5,837 bases of DNA from contig DASZZV010000409.1 in assembly GCA_035544835.1 (NCBI GenBank), positions 1 to 5,837 on the forward strand. Direction: 5' to 3'. The translations under genes were made by a program, and so were the position numbers. The notes beneath the pieces were generated by a model. That model had not been told where the DNA came from and ran no database searches. It was given only the letters and a program-made list of their open reading frames with translations. Source of the DNA: DASZZV01 sp035544835 (GTDB lineage Bacteria > Acidobacteriota > Thermoanaerobaculia > Gp7-AA8). How positions within the stretch are numbered: position 1 is the stretch's first letter; the number at the start of each line of letters is the position of its first letter. Below, piece after piece: positions 1-5,824 of the stretch.

Positions 1-314
1 AACACGTTGAAACCGGTGATGCAATCGAGAGAGGCCTCTTCGAAGTAAGCCTCGAGCCGGCATGCGTCCAGGACCTGGTCGATCCCCTGCACCGGCTCCA
101 GCTCGCTGGTGATCAATCCCGGTATGAAGTCCTCGAGAAAGCCTCCTCCGGATCCGATCTCCAGAATCCGATTCGCGCCTCGCGGTAGTTCCGCGACGAT
201 GCGAGCATAAACGTCACGGTAGATCTCGTGCAGAAGAGGGTTTCTCCTGATCTTCTGCGCGTCGGTCTGGATCTCTGCCCCGGCCAGCCTCGGATCGATA
301 CCGTAGGGTTTCAC
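1..314 (-). CDS. Class I SAM-dependent methyltransferase, N-terminal 104 residues (3' end outside window)
   Basis: This is a small-molecule or sugar methyltransferase fragment; the acceptor is unknown. Seen by translating the minus strand: a GTG start at 314-312 opens a frame that stays open to the window edge. Residues 50-58 read ILEIGSGGG, the glycine-rich motif I that binds S-adenosylmethionine. An acidic GID (residues 77-79) ends the next strand and ASLDCITGFNV (94-104) matches the strand 4 region of the Rossmann fold. Such enzymes usually have about 200-260 residues, so more than half is missing. GTG was chosen because no ATG, GTG or TTG lies in frame just upstream, and the ATG at 322-320 is in another frame and stops after three codons. 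A weak AGG lies about 10 bases before the GTG. Only 7 bases separate it from the stop of the upstream glycosyltransferase, so the two are probably co-transcribed, which suggests O-methylation of a glycan. Family is fairly certain; substrate is not. Confidence 0.82.
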   Translation of the reverse strand, partial: MKPYGIDPRLAGAEIQTDAQKIRRNPLLHEIYRDVYARIVAELPRGANRILEIGSGGGFLEDFIPGLITSELEPVQGIDQVLDACRLEAYFEEASLDCITGFNV

Positions 315-321
315 TGAAGCA

Positions 322-1782
322 TTACCTGAGGGAACGTGTTCCTTTCGCGCGGGGCCCCGGCTCGACGCGCGCCAGCTTGAGACGTGCGAAACCGATCAGC
401 GTCATCTTCAGCAGAAGCAAACCGTGACCGAATCGATGGATGTTGGTCGAGCCGTACGTTCGCGCCCGATAGCGGACCGGGACGTCGACGATTCGCAGGC
501 CGAGGTCGGCCGCCGCGAATAGCAACTCGAAATCGCCGAACGGGTCGAAGTCCCCGAAATCAGCACGCCACTTCTCGAATCGACGATAGTCATGGCGCGC
601 CACGAGCTTGGTTCCGCAAAGGGAATCTCCCACGGGCTGACCGAGAACCCAGCTCAGGCTCTTTGCAAAGAAAATGTTTCCGAGGTGATTGAGAAAACGC
701 ATCGCTTCGCCCTCCATCGGGTAGACAAGCCGATTCCCGTTGATGAACTCTCCGACCCCTTCGACCCAGGCCTCGTAGAACTGACCCAGAAGCTCGGGAG
801 GCATCGTGAGATCAGCATCCAGAATGGTAAGCAAGTCCCCTCGGGCAACCGAAAACCCGAGCCGCACTGCGTCGGCCTTTCCCCGGCCGTCCTGCTTCAT
901 GGTCTTGATGTCATGGCTGGAGGAGTGAGCGGCGGCGACACGGCCGATCTCTTCCCATGTACCGTCGCTGGAATGACCCTCGACGAAAATGATCTCGACG
1001 TCTGCGCCGAGGTCGGGAAGGCGCTTGATCGCTGACTCGATGTTTCCAGCTTCGTTACGCGCGGGGATGACGATCGACAGACTCGGGCGGGCCGAGTCGA
1101 CAATGATCGGTCGAAGCGTCACGACGCTCACGATACTTAGGTTGCGCACAAAGGGAATCGTTACGAAGAAAGAGTTGATGATCGATCCGAGTCCGAGCAA
1201 TCGCCAGGGCAAGTAGACCGTGGGACGGACACGAACCACCTCGTACCCGGAGAGTGCGGCAAGGTTCCGGATGGCAGCGTACGTGAGAAAGCTCTCCTCC
1301 TCCGTTCGGGTCCGGAGCCCGATTCTCGTCGCCGCCACGTACAGCCATCGAAGGTAAGCGTTGTAGACGACGACCAGCAATCGAGAAGTTCGGGAGAGCT
1401 TCTTTTTGACCCGCCGCAGTTGCGTTACGACGTCGTGCTCGTAGTTGAACGTGCCGTTCAATAGAACGGCCGAGCGTCGATCAACTTCCCTCGAAAGGTC
1501 GGGAAGGGCCGACTCCTCTTCCGCTACCGTTTTGGAAGGAGACTCGATCAGAGACAGCAGCGTCAAGCTGTCGCTGGGCTCGGGGCGCCACTGAATCACG
1601 GCATCGTAGTACCGGGTAAACGCGGAGATCTCGGCGGCGATGGTCTCGTAAAAGTAACGCTTCCATCTGGCAATCGGACGGGGCTCGACGTCGATCCGGC
1701 GGGTGTCCGGCGCGGTGCCATTCATCTCTCGCGGTTCTCGATTGGTCCGATCCGTTTGAACTCTATTGCTTTGGTTGGCCAC
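322..1782 (-). CDS. Family 2 glycosyltransferase with an N-terminal degenerate methyltransferase-like domain
   Basis: A 486-residue protein in two parts. Residues 232 to about 470 are a complete GT2 (GT-A fold) domain: LSIVIPARNEAGN (235-247) at the nucleotide-binding start, IIFVEGHSSDGT (264-275), the metal-binding LDADL (321-325, DxD = D322/D324), and FGDFEL (415-420). Family members transfer sugars from NDP-sugars at the cytoplasmic membrane face. Residues 36-225 resemble a class I methyltransferase, with LLNGTFNYEHDVVTQL (107-122), a LLVVVYN strand (135-141) and a C-terminal portion running to LRP (223-225). However, the expected glycine-rich SAM motif is absent: WRPEPSDSLTLLSL (65-78) occupies its place. 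I recall related proteins as bifunctional methyltransferase/glycosyltransferases; here the first activity is probably lost. The start is GTG at 1782, limited by an in-frame TAG ten codons upstream. ATG at 1725 (residue 20) is a credible alternative because residues 1-30 are polar and look unconserved. First gene of the leftward pair. Acceptor unknown. Confidence 0.88.
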   Translation of the reverse strand: MANQSNRVQTDRTNREPREMNGTAPDTRRIDVEPRPIARWKRYFYETIAAEISAFTRYYDAVIQWRPEPSDSLTLLSLIESPSKTVAEEESALPDLSREVDRRSAVLLNGTFNYEHDVVTQLRRVKKKLSRTSRLLVVVYNAYLRWLYVAATRIGLRTRTEEESFLTYAAIRNLAALSGYEVVRVRPTVYLPWRLLGLGSIINSFFVTIPFVRNLSIVSVVTLRPIIVDSARPSLSIVIPARNEAGNIESAIKRLPDLGADVEIIFVEGHSSDGTWEEIGRVAAAHSSSHDIKTMKQDGRGKADAVRLGFSVARGDLLTILDADLTMPPELLGQFYEAWVEGVGEFINGNRLVYPMEGEAMRFLNHLGNIFFAKSLSWVLGQPVGDSLCGTKLVARHDYRRFEKWRADFGDFDPFGDFELLFAAADLGLRIVDVPVRYRARTYGSTNIHRFGHGLLLLKMTLIGFARLKLARVEPGPRAKGTRSLR

Positions 1783-1930
1783 GCTTTCATCACGACGGTT
1801 CTCGCCAGTCTACACGCGGGAGCTACAGCGCGAAACCGAACCCGTTGGCTGCTGGTGGGTCGGCGCGCAACGCCTCGCTTATACTGATCGGGACCATGGC
1901 TGAGCACCCATTCGTCCGCGATGTTGATCG
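1783..1930. promoter_or_regulatory. Divergent intergenic region with overlapping -10-like boxes
   Basis: These 148 bases separate the two divergent arms and must hold the promoters of at least the rightward arm. The best core element is at 1878-1885, CTTATACT. Read on the plus strand, TATACT (1880-1885) matches five of six bases of the sigma-70 -10 consensus; read on the minus strand, TATAAG (1883-1878) also matches five of six. No convincing -35 hexamer lies 16-18 bases away for either direction: minus-strand TGCTCA at 1906-1901 matches only three of six, and TTGGCT at 1845-1850 is too far from the plus-strand box. Plus-strand transcription from this box would start near 1892. The composition is otherwise like the coding DNA. 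Promoter assignment is inference. Confidence 0.35.
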
Positions 1931-1934
1931 ATGA
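1896..1934 (+). other. Possible 12-codon leader ORF overlapping the membrane-protein start (ATGA)
   Basis: ATG at 1896 opens a 12-residue frame, MAEHPFVRDVDR, that ends in TGA at 1932-1934. The TGA overlaps the ATG (1931-1933) of the following membrane-protein gene as ATGA. The downstream start has no purine-rich Shine-Dalgarno sequence just before it, and an in-frame TGA at 1925-1927 rules out a longer protein. Reinitiation after this mini-ORF is therefore a plausible way to start translation. The mini-ORF itself has only a weak CGGGA before it and would lie almost at the 5' end of a transcript starting near 1892. It has no run of one amino acid as in an attenuation leader. It may be chance. 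Confidence 0.25.
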
Positions 1935-3895
1935 GTGACAGGGAGACTCCCCTTCGCCGCCTGCTGCGGTGGTCTCTCGTCGCTGTCTCCCTTCTCTGGT
2001 TCTTCCTCAACATTCTGCCGTTCACTCCTACGATCGAAACCGGCGCGGATCGCGGAACCTGGCGGCTGGTGCTCAATGTTGCCTTTTCGCAGGGTCGGCA
2101 GTTCGGGACAGAAGTCCTGTTCACCTATGGTCCCTGGGGATTCGTCGGAACCCAGCACTACACCCCGTCCACATATCCTCCACTTCTGATCAGCTGGATT
2201 TTCCTCGCGGTGGCGATGGCGATTGGAGTGTGGAAACTGGTCGGATCTACCGTCGCTTCGCCGATGCGTCAGGCGGTGACGTACTCGCTCTTTCTCTTTC
2301 TCATCTCCATCACGCCGATCGGGACTACAGACGTATTCTTCTTTCTACTCGCTTTCGTGCTCCTTCTCGTCTCGGAAACACCCCATCGGTTCACCCTCTC
2401 TCAAATCATGCTGGCGGTCGGTCTGGCGCTGGCATCGCTGGCGAAGTTCTCCTGCCTGATGGCGGCGCTTCCTGTCCTGGCGGTCACCCTGATTGAAGAC
2501 GTACGCCACCGCAGAGCTCCCGTCGCTCCGATCTCCTTCGCCATTGGCTATTTCACGTTCTGGCTGGCCGCTCACCAAAGACTGGCGACGCTTGGAACTT
2601 TTCTCCGCCGATCCTTTGAAGTCGCGTCGGGTTACAGCGAGGCCATGGCCCTGACTCTGACTTCTTCAGCGGAGCACGAAACAGCTTTGACGATGTTTTC
2701 GATGGCCACCCTTCTGGGGCTGTTCGCGGCGTCAGCCTGGCAGAAGCGAGCAGGTTTGATGAGAGTCTTAGCCGTCGCAGCGATCCTCTTCGTGAATTTC
2801 AAAGCAGGATTCGTCCGCGAAGATGGCCACGTCGTGATCACAACGGCGACGTTGATGGTCATGGCAGCTCTGTGTGTGCCCCGGTTCTGGAGGGAATCAC
2901 GGATGCATCGTATTGCCACGATTTCGATGTGCGTGGCCTCGACGGCATGTTTCTGCTTCGCGCTTCTCCACTACACGTTCGGCGGGTTGCTTTACACCGT
3001 CGAGGAGATGTTTCGACGTCTGCCCGTGGCATCGTCGTTTCTAACACGTCCACACCTGGCCAGCGAGCAGTTGAGAAAAAGCTACGAAGCTGGCCTGGTC
3101 ACCATCAGAAAGCGGGCTCCGCTGGCCCGGATCGACGGAACTGTCGACATCTACCCATGGCACCAGTCGGTTCCGATCGCGTACGGCTTCAACTACACGC
3201 CGCGGCCTGTCTTCGAAAGCTACTCAGCCTACTCTCCACTCCTGGCACGGCTGAATGCCGACCATCTTGCAGGAGCAAGTGCTCCGCAGACCATCCTCTT
3301 CGACGTTGGAACGATTGACGATCGATATCCCTCACTTGATGACGGCGTTTCCTGGCCGCTCCTGCTCAGCAACTACGACGTCGTTCGCGAGGGCCCGACA
3401 TTCCTGACGTTGTCCCGCCGCGCTCTGCCAAAGCGGGTCGACAACGTTTCCCTTACTTCCACAGCGGCGCAACTCGGACAGGATGTGACGATTCCTTCAG
3501 CGGCCGGGGCGGTCTGGTGTCAGATTGACATTCAGCCCTCACTCGCCGGAAGGCTGATCACGATCCTGCTCCGGCAGCCTGCCCTCATCCTGCGAGCGAC
3601 CCTTTCTGGCGGTCAGACCCGGGAGTACCGTCTGGTTCCCTCGATGGCGCGTGCAGGCTTCCTTTTGTCCCCGCTGGTCGACAGCACCTCTTCGTTTGCT
3701 GCGCTGGCGCGGGGGTCGACACCTCCGCCGCTCATGATCACGAAGATCAACATCCGACCGGCGAACTCCGGCGATTCTCGCTGGTTCCACTCCGAGTATC
3801 AGATTCGGCTGAGCCAGTTGAGAGTGGATCCAGGAGCCGCAATCGCTTCCGTCATCAGCGACGCGAGTAGAATCTCCCGAGATCGTCTCCGATGA
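1931..3895 (+). CDS. Polytopic membrane protein of unknown function with large soluble C-terminal region (GT-C-like layout)
   Basis: A 654-residue integral membrane protein that I cannot assign to a named family. The basic N-terminus (RRLLRW, 9-14) precedes a first hydrophobic helix at about 13-31. A roughly 53-residue loop follows, carrying FGTEVLFTYGPWGF (58-71), and then about ten more hydrophobic stretches near 85-104, 114-148 (two), 156-189 (two), 199-214, 251-268, 278-291, 300-317 and 327-348. FKAGFVREDGHVV (290-302) looks like a conserved intramembrane or loop motif. Residues about 351-654 are soluble and contain SYSAYSPLLARLNADHL (430-446) and IDDRYPSLDD (462-471), which I recall from uncharacterised bacterial membrane proteins near glycosyltransferases. 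Many helices, a long first outer loop with acidic residues (E36, D40, E61) and a soluble tail resemble GT-C enzymes that use lipid-linked sugars, but no GT-C signature is proven. The start follows an in-frame TGA at 1925 and has no clear ribosome site. The stop overlaps the next gene by four bases (ATGA), indicating coupling to the GT2. Confidence 0.8.
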   Translation: MSDRETPLRRLLRWSLVAVSLLWFFLNILPFTPTIETGADRGTWRLVLNVAFSQGRQFGTEVLFTYGPWGFVGTQHYTPSTYPPLLISWIFLAVAMAIGVWKLVGSTVASPMRQAVTYSLFLFLISITPIGTTDVFFFLLAFVLLLVSETPHRFTLSQIMLAVGLALASLAKFSCLMAALPVLAVTLIEDVRHRRAPVAPISFAIGYFTFWLAAHQRLATLGTFLRRSFEVASGYSEAMALTLTSSAEHETALTMFSMATLLGLFAASAWQKRAGLMRVLAVAAILFVNFKAGFVREDGHVVITTATLMVMAALCVPRFWRESRMHRIATISMCVASTACFCFALLHYTFGGLLYTVEEMFRRLPVASSFLTRPHLASEQLRKSYEAGLVTIRKRAPLARIDGTVDIYPWHQSVPIAYGFNYTPRPVFESYSAYSPLLARLNADHLAGASAPQTILFDVGTIDDRYPSLDDGVSWPLLLSNYDVVREGPTFLTLSRRALPKRVDNVSLTSTAAQLGQDVTIPSAAGAVWCQIDIQPSLAGRLITILLRQPALILRATLSGGQTREYRLVPSMARAGFLLSPLVDSTSSFAALARGSTPPPLMITKINIRPANSGDSRWFHSEYQIRLSQLRVDPGAAIASVISDASRISRDRLR

Positions 3896-4650
3896 AACTG
3901 TCTGTGGTCGTTCCCGCTCATAACGAGGAGTCCTCTCTCGCTCCGACCGTCACTCAACTCGTCGAGACTCTCAACAGGGAGAAGATTGCACACGAAATCG
4001 TGATCGTGAATGACGGCAGCACCGATGGCACAACCGCGGTCTGCGAAAGGCTTTCGAAAATCTTTCCGACAGTACGGTTCGTCGAGAATTCACCCCCAAA
4101 TGGTTTCGGTCTGGCGGTTCGACGCGGTCTCTCTGAATTCAAGGGCGACGCAGTCGCCATCATCATGGCTGACTCTTCGGACGAGCCAGCCGATCTGGTG
4201 GTCGGCTACCGAAAACTTCAGGAGGGGTTCGACTGCGTCTTCGGAACGAGATTCAAGATGGGAGGCCGCGTCGTCGATTATCCCTGGCACAAACTGATCA
4301 TCAACCGGCTGGCCAACTGGTTCATCAGCATGATCTTCACGCTTCCCTACAACGACACCACCAATGCCTTCAAACTTTATCGCCGAACGGTGATCGACGG
4401 CATCCAACCGCTGCTGAGCCATCATTTCAACCTGACCGTCGAGATGCCACTGAAGGCCATCGTTCGCGGCTTCAGCTACGCTGTCATCCCCATGCGCTGG
4501 TACAACCGAAAGAGCGGCTTGTCGAAACTCAGAATCCAGGAAATGGGGAGTCGCTACCTTTTCATCGTGTTGTATGTCTGGCTGGAGAAACACCTCTCGC
4601 GCGGCGATTACGCCATCCGAAAAGCTGGTGCACTGGATGGTGTGAAATGA
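3892..4650 (+). CDS. Family 2 glycosyltransferase, polyprenyl-phosphate-sugar synthase (DPM1-like) type
   Basis: A 252-residue GT2 with a single GT-A domain and no strong transmembrane tail. The family includes enzymes that move a sugar from GDP- or UDP-sugar to dolichyl or undecaprenyl phosphate. Visible motifs are LSVVVPAHNEE (3-13), EIVIVNDGSTDGT (35-47, with D41 and D45), GFGLAVRRG (71-79), FGTRF (117-121), YNDTTNAFKLYRR (153-165) and HFNLTVEMPLKAIVRG (178-193). The usual DxD site is replaced by IMADSSDEP (91-99), so D94 and D97 are the likely metal ligands. The C-terminal IVLYVWLEKHL (225-235) could be an amphipathic membrane-contact helix. Length is typical for a single-domain DPM-type enzyme. 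ATG at 3892 overlaps the upstream TGA, and no good ribosome site precedes it, so translation is probably coupled to the membrane protein. Together they suggest synthesis and use of a lipid-linked sugar (inference). Sugar and lipid identities are unknown. Confidence 0.9.
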   Translation: MKLSVVVPAHNEESSLAPTVTQLVETLNREKIAHEIVIVNDGSTDGTTAVCERLSKIFPTVRFVENSPPNGFGLAVRRGLSEFKGDAVAIIMADSSDEPADLVVGYRKLQEGFDCVFGTRFKMGGRVVDYPWHKLIINRLANWFISMIFTLPYNDTTNAFKLYRRTVIDGIQPLLSHHFNLTVEMPLKAIVRGFSYAVIPMRWYNRKSGLSKLRIQEMGSRYLFIVLYVWLEKHLSRGDYAIRKAGALDGVK

Positions 4651-4706
4651 AGATCACCCCAGCTCGCAACGCTGCAGCACCGTCCCGAGTCCATCAAAAT
4701 GGCTGA
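4647..4706 (+). other. Possible 19-codon coupling ORF between the GT2 and epimerase genes
   Basis: ATG at 4647 overlaps the GT2 stop (TGA 4648-4650) as ATGA. It opens a 19-residue frame, MKITPARNAAAPSRVHQNG, ending in TGA at 4704-4706, eight bases inside the epimerase gene (ATG at 4699). The 48 bases between the two large genes contain no Shine-Dalgarno-like purine run before the epimerase ATG, so a ribosome relay through this mini-ORF would explain how the epimerase is started. The peptide itself resembles nothing I know and may be meaningless. Chance occurrence is quite possible at this length. Confidence 0.25.
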
Positions 4707-5772
4707 GACCATCGCCATTCTCGGTGGGGCGGGATTCGTCGGCAGTTCGCTGGCCATCGGACTCAAGCACAGTCGACCGGAGATGGAGATCATTTGCATC
4801 GACAATCTTCGGCGGCGAGGATCGGAGCTGAACCTGCTGCGCTTCCGCAGGGAGGGCATTTCCTTCCATCACGCAGACATCAGAATCGCCTCCGACCTCG
4901 CCTCAAATGCTCTGACCGCGGATACCTACATCGATTGCTCGGCCGAGCCCTCGGTCCTGGCCGGCTACGACAATCCAGCCTATGTCGTCGAGACCAATCT
5001 TCTGGGCACGGTGAATATCCTGGAGCTGGCACGTCGAAACCGCGCCAGGATGCTGTTCCTCTCCACGAGTCGCGTCTATTCAGTCCCGGCGCTTCGGGCT
5101 CTTCGATTTAGCGAGGGAGCGACGAGATTCACGCTGGCAGCGGATCAATCACAAACCGGCGCGTCGGAGAACGGTATCGACGAGCGTTTCGCCACCTCGG
5201 GCCAGCGAACACTCTATGGGACTACAAAGCTCGCGTCGGAGCTGCTCATCGAGGAGTATCGCGCCTCTTATGGCGTGGGCAGCATCGTCAACCGCTGCGG
5301 TGTTCTGGCCGGCCCATGGCAGATGGGAAAAGTGGATCAGGGAGTCTTCGTCCTATGGCTGGCGGCTCACTATTTCGAAAAGCCGTTGAGCTACATCGGT
5401 TACGGCGGTTCCGGCAAACAGGTGCGGGACCTGTTGCATGTCGAAGATCTGGTTGCCCTGATACACCATCAACTCAATCATTTCTCCGACCTAGAGGGCT
5501 CGCTTTTCAACGTTGGCGGGGGACTCACGAACAGCCTGTCACTTCTGGAGACGACGGAGCTCTGCCGAGAGCTCACTGGAAAGACTGTGGAGATCGTCGC
5601 CGTCCCTGAAGAGAGGCAGGGAGACGTTCCCTGCTTCATCACCGACTCAACACAAGTGATGATGAAGACCGGATGGCGACCTCGGCTCGACCCTCGAAAG
5701 ATCCTCACCGATATCCGTGATTGGATCGTCGAGCATGAGTCGCTCCTTCGCGGAATCCTGAAGGGGGCGTAG
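4699..5772 (+). CDS. NAD-dependent sugar-nucleotide epimerase, CDP-paratose 2-epimerase-like (extended SDR)
   Basis: A 357-residue extended short-chain dehydrogenase/reductase that probably epimerises an NDP-sugar by transient oxidation with bound NAD. The Rossmann glycine motif is GGAGFVG (9-15). The acidic D35 of CIDNLRRRG (33-41) selects NAD(H). The catalytic set is the serine/threonine in LSTSRVY (121-127) plus Y173 and K177 of LYGTTK (172-177). FSEGATRFTL (137-146), NRCGVLAGPWQMGKVDQG (198-215), GSGKQVRDLLHVEDL (237-251) and FNVGGGLTNSLSLLE (270-284) follow the pattern I know from the CDP-paratose 2-epimerase (RfbE/Tyv) group, whose member makes CDP-tyvelose in Salmonella O-antigen. Full length for the family. 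ATG at 4699 places the glycine motif at the usual position; upstream in frame there is only a stop at 4648. Last gene of the rightward arm, supplying substrate to the glycosyltransferases (inference). The exact NDP-sugar could differ; UDP-glucose-type epimerase is the main alternative. Confidence 0.88.
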   Translation: MAETIAILGGAGFVGSSLAIGLKHSRPEMEIICIDNLRRRGSELNLLRFRREGISFHHADIRIASDLASNALTADTYIDCSAEPSVLAGYDNPAYVVETNLLGTVNILELARRNRARMLFLSTSRVYSVPALRALRFSEGATRFTLAADQSQTGASENGIDERFATSGQRTLYGTTKLASELLIEEYRASYGVGSIVNRCGVLAGPWQMGKVDQGVFVLWLAAHYFEKPLSYIGYGGSGKQVRDLLHVEDLVALIHHQLNHFSDLEGSLFNVGGGLTNSLSLLETTELCRELTGKTVEIVAVPEERQGDVPCFITDSTQVMMKTGWRPRLDPRKILTDIRDWIVEHESLLRGILKGA

Positions 5773-5784
5773 GAAACTAAAGCG

Positions 5785-5806
5785 TCCAGCCCCGAAGGGG
5801 CCTGGA
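5785..5806 (+). terminator. GC-rich hairpin after the epimerase gene, possible weak terminator
   Basis: Twelve bases after the epimerase TAG, TCCAGCCCC (5785-5793) pairs with GGGG plus CTGGA (5797-5800 and 5802-5806) around a GAA loop, with C5801 bulged. This gives a nine-base-pair stem. Only three T residues follow (5808-5810), so it is a poor match to a classical Rho-independent terminator. It could equally be an intergenic palindromic repeat or an RNA-stability hairpin. Its place directly after the last gene of the arm favours a role at the transcript end. Confidence 0.4.
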
Positions 5807-5824
5807 GTTTGGCCATTCGTGGGC

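Noticed and set aside
592..1035. Plus-strand 147-codon open frame
   Set aside because: It lies wholly inside the GT2 fusion on the opposite strand, whose DAD, FGDFEL and nucleotide-binding motifs are encoded here; its own product has no recognisable motif.
1807..1812. Minus-strand TAGACT as a -10 box for the leftward arm
   Set aside because: Only four of six consensus bases, and no -35-like hexamer at 16-18 bases upstream; the box at 1883-1878 is better.
1722..1907. Minus-strand 61-codon frame with GTG start as a protein-coding gene across the divergent region
   Set aside because: It overlaps the start of the GT2 fusion and the candidate promoter boxes and has no recognisable features. Only its ATGA junction at 1725-1722 is worth noting, and that is reported separately.
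1969..2496. Plus-strand 175-codon open frame inside the membrane-protein gene
   Set aside because: The overlapping frame encodes a clear series of hydrophobic helices; this one gives arginine- and serine-rich sequence typical of an out-of-frame reading.
2872..3318. Plus-strand 148-codon open frame inside the membrane-protein gene
   Set aside because: The overlapped reading frame carries the SYSAYSPLLARLNADHL region that I recognise from related proteins; this frame shows no motif and is rich in Arg, Cys and Pro.
4090..4593. Minus-strand 167-codon open frame
   Set aside because: It is antisense to the well-conserved DPM-like GT2, and its translation is an acidic, histidine-rich sequence without domain features.
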